Below, piece by piece: positions 25,127 to 33,172 of a stretch of 64,000 nucleotides of DNA. The notes below the pieces were generated by a model. That model did not search any database. It had not been told where the DNA came from and saw only the letters and a list, made by a program, of their open reading frames with translations. The translations under genes were made by a program, and so were the position numbers. Position 1 is the first letter of the stretch. Each line of letters opens with the position of its first letter. The stretch is from Allobosea sp. BK604 (GTDB taxonomy: Bacteria > Pseudomonadota > Alphaproteobacteria > Rhizobiales > Beijerinckiaceae): the NCBI RefSeq assembly GCF_004341515.1, contig NZ_SLZF01000014.1:124001-188000 (forward strand), written 5' to 3'.

Positions 25127-26683
25127 ATGTCCGACAGCAATACTATTCTCATCGTCGGCGGCGGGCTGGCGGGGCTGTTCACGGCCCTGAAGCTGGCGCC
25201 GTTGCCCTGCACCGTCCTGAGCCCCAGATCGCTCGGCGAGGGTGCCTCCTCGAGCTGGGCGCAGGGCGGAATCGCCGCGGCGATGTCGGAGGGCGACACG
25301 GCCGAGGCCCATGCCGCGGACACGATCGCGGCCGGCGCTGGCACCGTCGATGCCGCGGTGGCGCGGATGGTCGCGAGCGAGGCGGCCGAGCGCGTGCATG
25401 ATCTGCTCAGCTACGGCGTGCCTTTCGACCGCGATCTCGCCGGCAGGCTGGTGCAATCGCGCGAAGCGGCGCATTCGGCCAACCGCATCGTGCGCGTCGG
25501 CGGCGACGGCGCCGGCGTGGCGATCATGCAGGCGCTGATTGCCGCCGTTCGCAACACGCCGTCGATCACCGTGCTGGAAGGCTATATCGCCGAGGACCTG
25601 CTGCTCGCGGATGGCGCCTGCGTCGGCGTGCTCGCCCGCGACGAGGACGGCAAGGCTCGCGAGGCGACGCGCTTCCATGCGGCCGCGACCGTGCTCGCGA
25701 CCGGCGGCATCGGCCATCTCTATGCCGTCACCACCAATCCGGCCGAGGCGCGTGGCGAAGGGCTCGCCATGGCGGCTCGCGCCGGCGCGCTCATCGCAGA
25801 TGCCGAATTCGTGCAGTTCCACCCGACGGCGCTGGCGCTCGGGATCGATCCCGCCCCGCTCGCGACGGAGGCGATCCGCGGCGAGGGCGGCATCCTGGTC
25901 AATACGGCCGGCGAGCGCTTCATGCTCAAGCTGCACAAGGATGCCGAGCTCGCCCCGCGCGATATCGTGGCGCGCGGCGTCTTCGCCGAGATCGCGGCCG
26001 GGCGCGGCGCCTTCCTCGATGCGCGCCAGGCGATCGGCGCCGAATTCCCGCATCTATTCCCGGCCGTCACCGCCGCCTGCGCCAAAGCCGGTATCGACCC
26101 CGTCACCGACCTGCTGCCGGTCGCGCCGGCCGAGCACTACCATATGGGCGGCATCGCCACCGACATGGACGGCCGCGCGAGCTTGCCCGGCCTCTCTGCC
26201 GCCGGGGAGGTCGCCAGCACCGGGCTGCACGGGGCCAATCGGCTCGCCTCGAACTCGCTGCTGGAGGCGGTCGTCTTCGGGGCCCGCGTCGCCGAGGATC
26301 TGAAGGCGCGCACGCTCGCCATGCCGGCGCGGGGCGCTCCGGTCCGGTTGAGCGGGCAGGGCGTCTGCCTGCCGACAGCGCGGGACCGGGACGCGATCGC
26401 GCGCCTGCGTGCCGTCATGGCCGACAAGGCCGGCGTGGTGCGGGACGGCGCCGGGCTGCTCGCCGGCTCGCGCCAGCTCCAGGCGATCGCCGAGGCGGCC
26501 GAGAGCTCGACGCTGGTCAATATGGCGAGCGCCGCGCTGGTCATCGTCGCGGCCGCGCTGGCCCGGCGCGAGAGCCGAGGCGGCCATTGGCGCAGCGACT
26601 TTCCGCAGGCGAGCACGGCCCTCGCCACCCGCAGCAAGCTCACCCTCTCGCCGCCGCCTGCGGCGCGCGCCGTGAACGCCTGA
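25127..26683 (+). CDS. nadB: L-aspartate oxidase
   Basis: 518 residues. A flavoenzyme that oxidises L-aspartate to iminoaspartate for NadA. The FAD dinucleotide fold is ILIVGGGLAGLFTALKLA near the N-terminus. SSSWAQGGIAAAM and GVPFDRD follow. The substrate region is VQFHPTALAL and GEGGILVN, with the catalytic Arg in ELAPRDIVARG. The second FAD motif is GLHGANRLASNSLLEAVVFG. It is 53 bases after nadA and 13 bases before nadC. The C-terminal helical domain is a little short but complete. Confidence 0.96.
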   Translation: MSDSNTILIVGGGLAGLFTALKLAPLPCTVLSPRSLGEGASSSWAQGGIAAAMSEGDTAEAHAADTIAAGAGTVDAAVARMVASEAAERVHDLLSYGVPFDRDLAGRLVQSREAAHSANRIVRVGGDGAGVAIMQALIAAVRNTPSITVLEGYIAEDLLLADGACVGVLARDEDGKAREATRFHAAATVLATGGIGHLYAVTTNPAEARGEGLAMAARAGALIADAEFVQFHPTALALGIDPAPLATEAIRGEGGILVNTAGERFMLKLHKDAELAPRDIVARGVFAEIAAGRGAFLDARQAIGAEFPHLFPAVTAACAKAGIDPVTDLLPVAPAEHYHMGGIATDMDGRASLPGLSAAGEVASTGLHGANRLASNSLLEAVVFGARVAEDLKARTLAMPARGAPVRLSGQGVCLPTARDRDAIARLRAVMADKAGVVRDGAGLLAGSRQLQAIAEAAESSTLVNMASAALVIVAAALARRESRGGHWRSDFPQASTALATRSKLTLSPPPAARAVNA

Positions 26684-26696
26684 CCAGGATATCGCC

Positions 26697-27551
26697 ATGA
26701 ACCAGCCCGCCCTCAATCCGCTGCTGATCACCGAGGCGGTGCGCGCCGCGCTCGTGGAGGATCTCGGCCGCGCCGGCGACATCACCACCCTGGCGACCAT
26801 TCCGGCCGGCAAGCAGGCCAGGCTGGTGATCGCCGCGCGGCAGAATGGCGTCGTCGCCGGTCTGCCCTTCGCGCGCGAGGCCTTCGCGCAGATCGACCCC
26901 TCGCTTCGCTTCGAGGCGGTGCTGTCCGATGGCGACAGGCTCGCGCCCGGCGCCGTCGTCGCTCGCGTCGAGGGCGAGGCGCGCTCGATCCTCTCGGCCG
27001 AGCGCGTTGCGCTCAATTTCATGGGCCGGCTTTCCGGCATCGCCTCGCTCGCCGCGACCTATGTCGCCAAGGTCGCCGGCACCAAGGCGGTGATCGTCGA
27101 CACCCGCAAGACCACGCCCGGCCTGCGCGCCTTCGAGAAATACGCGGTGCGCTGCGGCGGCGCCCAGAACCATCGCTTCGGGCTCGACGATGCCATCCTG
27201 ATCAAGGACAACCATGTCGCCGTCGCCGGCGGCATCCGGCCGGCCCTGCAGGCGGCAAAGCGCGTCGCCGGCAATTTCGTCAAGGTCGAGATCGAGGTCG
27301 ACACCCTGGCCCAGCTTGCCGAGGTGATCGAGGAAGGCGCCGATATCGTCATGCTCGACAACATGGTCCCCGCCGATCTGGTGAAGGGCGTCGCCATGGT
27401 CGCCGGCCGGATGAAGGTCGAGGCCTCCGGCGGCATCAATCTCGAGACCGTCGCTGCTGTCGCCGCCACAGGCGTCGACATGATCTCGGTCGGCGCCCTG
27501 ACCCATTCGGTCGGCGTGCTCGATCTCGGGCTCGATATCGAGATCGCCTGA
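26697..27551 (+). CDS. nadC: Nicotinate-nucleotide diphosphorylase (carboxylating)
   Basis: 284 residues. Converts quinolinate and PRPP to nicotinate mononucleotide, completing the de novo NAD branch begun by NadB and NadA. Typical motifs: EDLGRAGDITT at the N-terminus, LNFMGRLSGIA, DTRKTTPGLRAFEKYAVRCGG, HRFGLDDAILIKDNH, VEIEVDTLAQ, MLDNM and EASGGINL. AGGATATCGCC precedes ATG 26697. It is last in the operon. Confidence 0.97.
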   Translation: MNQPALNPLLITEAVRAALVEDLGRAGDITTLATIPAGKQARLVIAARQNGVVAGLPFAREAFAQIDPSLRFEAVLSDGDRLAPGAVVARVEGEARSILSAERVALNFMGRLSGIASLAATYVAKVAGTKAVIVDTRKTTPGLRAFEKYAVRCGGAQNHRFGLDDAILIKDNHVAVAGGIRPALQAAKRVAGNFVKVEIEVDTLAQLAEVIEEGADIVMLDNMVPADLVKGVAMVAGRMKVEASGGINLETVAAVAATGVDMISVGALTHSVGVLDLGLDIEIA

Positions 27552-27583
27552 CGTCACGACAAACGCCTGATGACAAGAAAAAA

Positions 27584-27603
27584 GCCCCGGCCGAAGCCGG
27601 GGC
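27584..27603 (-). terminator. Rho-independent terminator for the minus-strand gene at 27661
   Basis: Perfect 8-bp stem GCCCCGGC / GCCGGGGC with a four-base loop. On the minus strand it is followed by TTTTTT (complement of 27578-27583). It lies between two convergent genes and may also slow transcription from nadC. Confidence 0.82.
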
Positions 27604-27660
27604 GTGAAGTGGTGTTTCCGTGGATAAAGGGTCTACGTCGAAACTCTGGTAGGCATGAAC

Positions 27661-28251
27661 TCAGTAACGGGTCGGCTCCCAATACTTGGCGCCGGGGCTG
27701 ATCATCTCCGTGCGCTCGACCGTCTTGTAGACGGGCGGGATCGTCTCGCGCACCACCTGCGTCGCGCGCAGCATCACCTGGCGCTGGCGTGGGACGTAGA
27801 CGGCAGGAATGTTTTCGTATTCGACGGTCGCGGGTGAAACCTCGACCGTGCGCTGGCGATAGCCGAACTGCGCGGGCACATCGACCCAGCAGCCGACGAC
27901 ATTGCCGAACGCGTCGCGGCTGACGTCCCAGCGCTTCGTCGGAGGCGAGATCATCACCTTCTCGCTGACCGAGGTGAAGGTCGCCTGGCGATAATGCGGG
28001 ATGGTTTGCGCCGGCTGCACCAGCACGTTCTCGGTGACATAGCCATATTCGGCCGGGATGAGGCGGGACTGGGTCCGCGCCGGCCGGGCGAGATAGGTCT
28101 TCGACACCGTCTGGTAGACCGCCGGCTTCTTGACCAGGCGGTAGCAGGCGGCGCCATAGCAATCGGCCGCCTGGGCGCCCTGAGCGCCGAGCAGGAACAT
28201 CGCGGCGAGGCCCGAGCCCGCCAGTCCAGAAACGAAAGCCTTACGCAACAT
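27661..28251 (-). CDS. Secreted protein with repeated Tyr/Val-rich motifs, function unknown
   Basis: 196 residues from ATG 28249-28251. A signal peptide is clear (basic start, LAGSGLAAMFLLGAQGAQAAD with cleavage near residue 30). The mature part repeats a loose pattern of about 30 residues: KPAVYQTVSKTYLARPAR, IPAEYGYVTENVLVQPAQ, IPAVYVPRQRQVMLRATQ and IPPVYKTVERTEMISPGA. Such P-A-x-Y repeats suggest beta-rich modules in the periplasm or outside the cell. Similar unnamed proteins occur in other Hyphomicrobiales. It ends at the hairpin 27584-27603. Confidence 0.78.
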   Translation of the reverse strand: MLRKAFVSGLAGSGLAAMFLLGAQGAQAADCYGAACYRLVKKPAVYQTVSKTYLARPARTQSRLIPAEYGYVTENVLVQPAQTIPHYRQATFTSVSEKVMISPPTKRWDVSRDAFGNVVGCWVDVPAQFGYRQRTVEVSPATVEYENIPAVYVPRQRQVMLRATQVVRETIPPVYKTVERTEMISPGAKYWEPTRY

Positions 28252-28578
28252 GGTTAGCCCCAGCCCCAGCACGGCGTCGCTGCGCCGCTTCGTCCAGGTC
28301 AAAAAGCCATTTGGCGTTCGTGAACGCAAGGTAAACGCGCAAACAAGGTAAAATTAACCACGCCGCGTGATGGCGGGTTGTTCATGCCTGTTGCGATCGA
28401 TTGAACACAACCATTCAAATGCAACTCATTTCACGTTTTGATCGAGGAAGAGGTCGTCGCGAGTTGAATGGTATTACGACTTTGGGATGAAGAAAAGAAA
28501 TCGCAGTGGTTTTGGCGTCGTGAGCAATATGCTATGAGGTGTATTGGGCTGAAACAGTAATCGCCGGAGGGTCTGCCT
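28252..28578. other. Intergenic region between divergent genes
   Basis: 327 bases holding the promoters of the secreted-protein gene and the 2OG oxygenase gene. It is AT-rich around 28330-28480, with GGTAAAATTAACC at about 28348 and a run of AT steps near 28470-28540. No ORF or RNA is convincing. Confidence 0.45.
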
Positions 28579-29217
28579 ATGCCGGAGGCTTATTCCTGTC
28601 TCGATCTCGCAGCCATCCGCGCCGCCCGCACCGAGCGACAACCCTATAACTACATGGTCGCGGACCATGTGATCCAGCTGGGGAGCGTCGACGGATTGAG
28701 GGAGGATTTCCCCGATATCCGCGAGCCCGGCTTTTTCCCCGAGGAGGACATCACCCCCAAAGGCTTCTTCGCGTCCTTGCTGACGGAGATGAAGAGCCGC
28801 GATGTGTCCGCGATCGTTTCGGAGAAGCTCGATATCGACCTGGTCGACAAGCCGAAGATGATCACAATCCGCAAGCTTTCCGCCGCCAAGGACGGCCGCA
28901 TCCACACCGACAGCGAGTCCAAGATCGCGACCTTGCTCGTCTATCTCAATGACAGCTGGCAGGCATCGAGCGCCGGGCGCTTGCGCGTGCTGCGCAACGG
29001 CCAGGATTTCGAGAACATGGCCGAGGAGATCAGCCCGGTGGTCGGCTCGCTCTTCGCCTTCCGCCGCGCCGATAATTCCTGGCACGGACACACCTCCTTC
29101 GTCGGCGAGCGGCGCGTCGTCCAGATGACCTGGCTGCGCAGCCAGGCCGATGTCGAGCGCAAGAAGAGCCGCGGCTCGCTGTCGCATATGCTGAAGCGGT
29201 TCCTGCCTTTCGGCTGA
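28579..29217 (+). CDS. 2OG-Fe(II) oxygenase family protein
   Basis: 212 residues. The double-stranded beta-helix oxygenase signature is visible: the iron pair His-x-Asp in GRIHTDSESK (about 108-112), LLVYLNDSW, GRLRVLRNG, GSLFAFRRADNSWHGHTSF with the distal His, and the 2-oxoglutarate-binding Arg in ERRVVQMTW. It resembles the prolyl 4-hydroxylase-like group that acts on proteins or small molecules; the substrate is unknown. It is cytoplasmic. GGAGGG lies seven bases before ATG 28579. Confidence 0.87.
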   Translation: MPEAYSCLDLAAIRAARTERQPYNYMVADHVIQLGSVDGLREDFPDIREPGFFPEEDITPKGFFASLLTEMKSRDVSAIVSEKLDIDLVDKPKMITIRKLSAAKDGRIHTDSESKIATLLVYLNDSWQASSAGRLRVLRNGQDFENMAEEISPVVGSLFAFRRADNSWHGHTSFVGERRVVQMTWLRSQADVERKKSRGSLSHMLKRFLPFG

Positions 29218-29309
29218 GGCGAGGGCGGCCTTGCGGCGCTCTCTGTCAATCCGGGCGCGCCTGGCTTAGGACATCCTGACGAGAGCTCGTGAGCGCGTCA
29301 GGATCCGCC

Positions 29310-30185
29310 ATGCCGACCATCGCCAATGACCAGCTGACCGTCGAGATCGCCCCGCTCGGTGCCGAACTTCACGCAATCACGGACAAGGCCGGGCGGAACT
29401 GGCTCTGGCATGGCGACCCGGCCTTTTGGGCCGGGCGCTCGCCTCTGCTCTTTCCGGTCGTCGGCAAGCACCGCGACGGCATGGTGCTGATCGAGGGCCG
29501 GCACTATCCGATCAAGCCGCATGGCGTCGCTCGCACCAGCAGCTTCGCCATGGTCGATCAGGCGCCGGGCCATTGCGTGCTGCGGCTGACCGATTCCGGG
29601 CAATCGCGCGAATCCTACCCCTTCGCCTTCGTGCTCGACATGGGCTACCGGCTCGACGGCGCCTCGCTGACCCTGGAAGCGCGCATCGGCAATCGCGACG
29701 ACCGGCCGATGCCCTTCTGCTTCGGCTATCATCCGGCCTTCCCCTGGCCGCTGCCGGGCGCGGAGGGCCTGCCGCACGCCATCCATCTCGACGGACCGCG
29801 CGAGCCGAAGCATCTCAGGATCGACCGCGACGGCCTGCTCCTGCCGGAACTGCATGATTCCGTGTTCAGCAAGGGCGTGCTGACGCTCGACCATTCCTTC
29901 TTCGCCGACGACGCGCTGATCTATGCCGAGGGCACGGGACCGAGCCTCTGGTACGGCGCCGAGGGCCATCCCGGCATCAGGGTCGATTGCCCGGACATGC
30001 CGCATCTCGGCATCTGGACCAAGCCGGGCGCGCCCTATATCTGCATCGAGCCCTGGCACGGACTGCCTTCGGCGGCCGATGCCGAGACGCCGCTCGACCA
30101 GCGCCCGGGCGCGATCATGCTCGCACCGGGAGAGGAGAGGGCGCTGGCGATGCGGCTGACCTTCGGGGTTGCCGGACCGGTCTGA
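29310..30185 (+). CDS. Aldose 1-epimerase family protein
   Basis: 291 residues, a galactose-mutarotase-like beta-sandwich. It shows APLGAELHAI at the N-terminus, LFPVVGKHRDG, KPHGVARTSSFAMV, the catalytic His in GYHPAFPWP and the catalytic Glu in CIEPWHGLPSA. It interconverts sugar anomers; the exact sugar is not known. ATG 29310 has AGGA at a good distance; GTG 29289 would add seven residues. It lies 92 bases after the oxygenase gene and may be cotranscribed. Confidence 0.9.
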   Translation: MPTIANDQLTVEIAPLGAELHAITDKAGRNWLWHGDPAFWAGRSPLLFPVVGKHRDGMVLIEGRHYPIKPHGVARTSSFAMVDQAPGHCVLRLTDSGQSRESYPFAFVLDMGYRLDGASLTLEARIGNRDDRPMPFCFGYHPAFPWPLPGAEGLPHAIHLDGPREPKHLRIDRDGLLLPELHDSVFSKGVLTLDHSFFADDALIYAEGTGPSLWYGAEGHPGIRVDCPDMPHLGIWTKPGAPYICIEPWHGLPSAADAETPLDQRPGAIMLAPGEERALAMRLTFGVAGPV

Positions 30186-30250
30186 GCCCGAACGGATGAT
30201 CATGCGACGAGATCGAGGTGAAGCGGGATTGCCCGCTTGGAGCAGGTCCG

Positions 30251-30340
30251 CGCGTCTCTGAGACGCGAAAACGCTCTATCCTTTTGTTCTGGCACATGTT
30301 CTTGATGTGAGCCGGTCTCCACTTCGATCGAAATGCACCA
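30251..30340 (-). repeat. Family A element, degenerate copy
   Basis: The order of segments is as in complete copies (GACGCGAAAACGCTCTATC, CTTTTGTTCTGGCACATG, TTCTTGATGTGAGCCGGT, CCACTTCGATCGAAATGC) but about a quarter of positions differ. It is an old copy. Confidence 0.65.
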
Positions 30341-30479
30341 GGCAGACGTCCGCAGGCTCGTTGCTGTGTCCTGACCGAAATCTCAAATCGCCCGACTTTG
30401 GTCTGTAGATTCATGTGGCCGCGTTGCTATCATGATCACACGGGGTTGCGGCGGCTATTGCTCCGGGTATACGCTTTAC

Positions 30480-30585
30480 GATGCCTTTTATATTGTACTC
30501 GGACCGGAGCTTTCAGAGAGCGCCGCGACGGCTATTTTTCAGCATGACGGCCGGCACCGCTCTTCGGGGCGGTGTCGGCTTTTTT
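30480..30585 (+). ncRNA. Candidate small RNA ending at an orphan terminator
   Basis: About 100 bases with an AT-rich, promoter-like start (TTTTATATTG at 30485-30494) and a strong terminator end. The nearest upstream gene stops at 30185, so the terminator is unlikely to belong to it. No Rfam family is recognised by eye. The 5' end is a guess. Confidence 0.25.
30550..30585 (+). terminator. Orphan rho-independent terminator
   Basis: Stem GCCGGCACCGC / GCGGTGTCGGC (11 bp with one G-T pair), loop TCTTCGGG, followed by TTTTTT. It points along the plus strand. Confidence 0.8.
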
Positions 30586-30957
30586 ATTCGCCGCGGCGTA
30601 GCGTTTCGAAAGCAGAAGCTTCTTCTCAGCGGGCTAAAACAACACTGAAGACGGGTGATGTCATCTGGCAAGATCTTGCCCGGATCGGTATCGCCGTCAT
30701 AGGCTGTGAAATACGGCGCGCTGCCATGGTCTCCGAACTGCGGAAGCGGCCGGTCTCATCCTCATCAGGGCAGGGCATCTGACGGCCCGATCTCACCCGA
30801 AATGCGGGGCAGCGACCATTCGCTCTCCCATCCGAGGCATGCCCGGAGCGAACGAAGTGCCCCGCACGGGCCGTGCCGTTCTCCCTTTGAGCCATGGACA
30901 GTCTTCGCCAGGCCGGCACCATTCCGCCGGTGGGCGGAATGCAATGGGGAGCTGGGC

Positions 30958-31146
30958 ATGGAGATGGATTTCGAGCGGCCGCTCGCGAAGGATGCGCCGA
31001 AGGCGACCGTCGGAGCGCCGAAATTGGGAAGATCAAAAAACGATCTTGCCATGGTCCTTGAGGAAATTCGCGCCAATCAGGCAGAGCAGGCGGAGACGCT
31101 CGCCAACCTTCAGCGCTCCTTGCGCGCGATGCGTTGGCAGAAATAG
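30958..31146 (+). CDS. Small protein with a helical C-terminus, function unknown
   Basis: 62 residues from ATG 30958, with GGGGAG six bases upstream. The first half is basic and Pro-rich (FERPLAKDAPKATVGAPKLG). The second half is an amphipathic helix with heptad spacing (LAMVLEEIRANQAEQAETLA), so it could form a coiled coil. No family is recognised. A GC-rich hairpin (31181-31207) lies 34 bases after the stop. The frame is open further upstream, but that part looks non-coding. Confidence 0.5.
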   Translation: MEMDFERPLAKDAPKATVGAPKLGRSKNDLAMVLEEIRANQAEQAETLANLQRSLRAMRWQK

Positions 31147-31687
31147 CGTCGGGCAGGACGATCAACAGTGGGAGTTCAGAGCGTCGGACCCCATCGTGGT
31201 CCGACGCCTTGAGCTGCGGCCCCTATCGGGGCTGCGATGGTCGGCTCGTCCGGCCTGGGACCGGGACCGTGCCCAGCGGAATTCCGATTGCGGAACATTC
31301 CCCGCATTCAGCCGGTCGGCGGCCGCTCCCATGCCATGAGGCCGATTGCGGAAACGCAGCCAATCAGGATCGTGAATTCGAAAAGGCCCATAGAAGCCTC
31401 CCATTGAATTCGTGCGCGAAGCGAACCGACGGGGATGCGCAGCCGTTCCACTCACCTTCACGCTATGCCTACCGAACCGTTGCGGTGATCGAAGACGCGC
31501 GATTTCGAGCCGCCACCAAGCTCTCGGCACGCGCCGGTCAACGAGTAGGCGTCGCAAGACCTAAGTCTCTTAAGTGACTTGAAGAACACGGTCAGCGTTT
31601 ACTGTGCAGAATCCAGCAAGGGCCGCTTTCGCGATACGCCGGAATATTCTACGCCGAGACTGCGGCGGGGGCTGCGGGTACCAAAGC
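31147..31687. other. Gene-poor region with hairpins
   Basis: Holds a perfect 10-bp hairpin at 31181-31207 (GCGTCGGACC / GGTCCGACGC, seven-base loop, no T run). A second stem follows at about 31217-31236 (GCGGCCCC / GGGGCTGC). The minus-strand mini-gene 31308-31391 also lies here. Bases 31400-31687 show nothing further. Confidence 0.45.
31308..31391 (-). CDS. Candidate 27-residue single-pass membrane peptide
   Basis: ATG 31389-31391 to TGA 31308-31310 encodes GLFEFTILIGCVSAIGLMAW followed by a short polar end. The hydrophobic core is long enough for one TM helix. GGGAGG lies five bases upstream, an ideal ribosome site. Small TM peptides of this kind are usually missed by annotation. There is no homology evidence, so this remains a candidate. 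Confidence 0.35.
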   Translation of the reverse strand: MGLFEFTILIGCVSAIGLMAWERPPTG

Positions 31688-32884
31688 ATGACGCGCAAAC
31701 ATATTCCCGAGCTTGACGGCGTGCGGGGGCTCGCCTGTCTTCTCGTAATCGTCCTGCACGTCGTGGTCGCCCCGCTTCCGCTCTTCCCGGGCACTTGGTT
31801 TGATCTTGCCCGGTTTCGAATTCAGCCCTTCATGAGCGGCGGCGTTGACTTGTTCTTCATCCTGTCGGGCTTCCTGATTTCGGGAGCCCTGATGGATAGC
31901 AAGGGCTCGCCAGGCTATTTTCGCGCGTTCTGGACGCGCCGCATCGCACGTATCTTCCCGGTCTACTACTTGATGATCATCTTCTCGATCGTCGCGCGTG
32001 CTGCCTATGACGTAAGCCCAGCCCCGGTTTTGCACGCTCTGGTGAACCTGTCCCTGCCCGAGGGCTATTACGCGATCTTCTCGCAGAACATCGTGATGGC
32101 CCTGACCAAGGCGTCGGGAAACAACATCCTCGGGGTGACATGGTCGCTCGCGATCGAGGAGCAGTTTTATCTCGTCTTCCCGTTCCTCGTCTTCCTCGTT
32201 CCCCGGCGCTGGCTGGTCGTGTCGGCGGTTGCGGTGGTGGTTTCGACTCCGCTGATCCGGGCATTGGTTGTTGCGAATGTGAACTGGCAGGCCGGTTATC
32301 TGCTGACGGTCGCGCGGATGGACGCGCTCATGCTCGGCGTATTGCTCGCCGCGCTCGTGCGCCACGCGCCGGCTCTGGCCATAGCCCGACGCGTACAAGG
32401 GCCGCTCAACTGGCTCGCGCTGGCGCTCATCATCATGCAGCTCTGCGATTTCTGGGGCTATGTCGGCGAGCAGTGGCGGCTCTCGCTGGGCGGAAACATC
32501 ACGTACCTGATGCTGATCGTCGCTCAGTATCCGTTGATCAACATCGCCATGGCCTGCCTCATGCTCAACATCTTCACACGAGAGGCCGGCCCGCTGCGCC
32601 CGATTTTCACGAGCAGGATTCTCACTTCGATCGGCCTCATCTCTTATGGGGCGTACATGTACCATCAGGTCGTGAACTATGCGCTGTGGCGCTGGCTTTA
32701 CGCATCGAACCCGCGTGAGATGACCTTGCATCAGGCTTATATGCCTGTGACGGTGTTGCTGATCACGGCGGCTATCTCATGGGTCTCGCTGCGCTACTTC
32801 GAGATGCCGATCCGCCGCTGGATTACACGGCAGTCCAGGCGTGACGCTGCTTCTGCGGGAGCGCTGACAGCAAAGCGTGCCTAG
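31688..32884 (+). CDS. Acyltransferase 3 family membrane protein (OafA/YrhL type)
   Basis: 398 residues with about ten TM helices. The N-terminal PELDGVRGLACLLVIVLHV carries the conserved Arg and His of the acyltransferase 3 family. SGGVDLFFILSGFLISG, RRIARIFPVYYLM and TWSLAIEEQFYLVFPFLVF are further family motifs. Such proteins transfer acetyl or other acyl groups onto exported polysaccharide or lipid at the inner membrane. No polysaccharide genes adjoin it, so the acceptor is unknown. Its TAG stop codon is the first three bases of the family A element that follows. The ATG at 31688 was chosen as the first codon before the motif. Confidence 0.92.
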   Translation: MTRKHIPELDGVRGLACLLVIVLHVVVAPLPLFPGTWFDLARFRIQPFMSGGVDLFFILSGFLISGALMDSKGSPGYFRAFWTRRIARIFPVYYLMIIFSIVARAAYDVSPAPVLHALVNLSLPEGYYAIFSQNIVMALTKASGNNILGVTWSLAIEEQFYLVFPFLVFLVPRRWLVVSAVAVVVSTPLIRALVVANVNWQAGYLLTVARMDALMLGVLLAALVRHAPALAIARRVQGPLNWLALALIIMQLCDFWGYVGEQWRLSLGGNITYLMLIVAQYPLINIAMACLMLNIFTREAGPLRPIFTSRILTSIGLISYGAYMYHQVVNYALWRWLYASNPREMTLHQAYMPVTVLLITAAISWVSLRYFEMPIRRWITRQSRRDAASAGALTAKRA

Positions 32885-32985
32885 AGCATTTTCGAGCGAA
32901 GTGGATACCGGTTCGCGTGAAGAAAATGCGTCAAAACAAGTAGATAGAGAATTTTCGCGATTCGAAGAAACGCGGAAATGCTCCA
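32882..32985 (+). repeat. Family A element, complete copy
   Basis: Starts TAGAGCATTTTCGAGCGAAG and ends CGCGGAAATGCTCCA. The first TAG is the stop codon of the acyltransferase gene. It is almost identical to the copy at 10552-10655. Confidence 0.92.
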
Positions 32986-33027
32986 GTTCAGGATTGCCCG
33001 GTCCGGGAGCGGACGGCGCGCGAGTTA

Positions 33028-33089
33028 GGCTGTGTCGTCTGAGACTGCTTGCGGTGCGTTCCCAGGCTGGCTTACCGGGCGACACAGCC
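33028..33089. repeat. 10-bp perfect inverted repeat with 42-base spacer
   Basis: GGCTGTGTCG at 33028-33037 and CGACACAGCC at 33080-33089. It lies between the family A element and the end of the cell-wall hydrolase gene. It could form a stem in RNA or mark a small mobile sequence. Confidence 0.5.
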
Positions 33090-33172
33090 AGCTCCGATTT
33101 CAGGATCTGTTGCCACTTGATCCTTCGTTCATTGCCATTTGAAACTTCGCGCTACAGCGACAGACTACCGGC

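Larger units (their letters stand above)
30186..30957. other. Gene-poor region with a degenerate family A element and an orphan terminator
   Basis: No recognisable gene in about 770 bases. Bases 30251-30340 are a strongly diverged, inverted family A element. A good terminator sits at 30550-30585 with no ORF ahead of it. From 30610 to 30780 one frame reads like decayed coding sequence (VIWQDLARIGIAVIGCEIRR) but has no start codon. This may be a former gene. Confidence 0.5.

Noticed and set aside
30706..30957. Upstream 84 codons in frame with the small gene at 30958
   Set aside because: Composition is non-coding (many Ser/Arg/His/Pro) and a good ribosome site exists only before ATG 30958.
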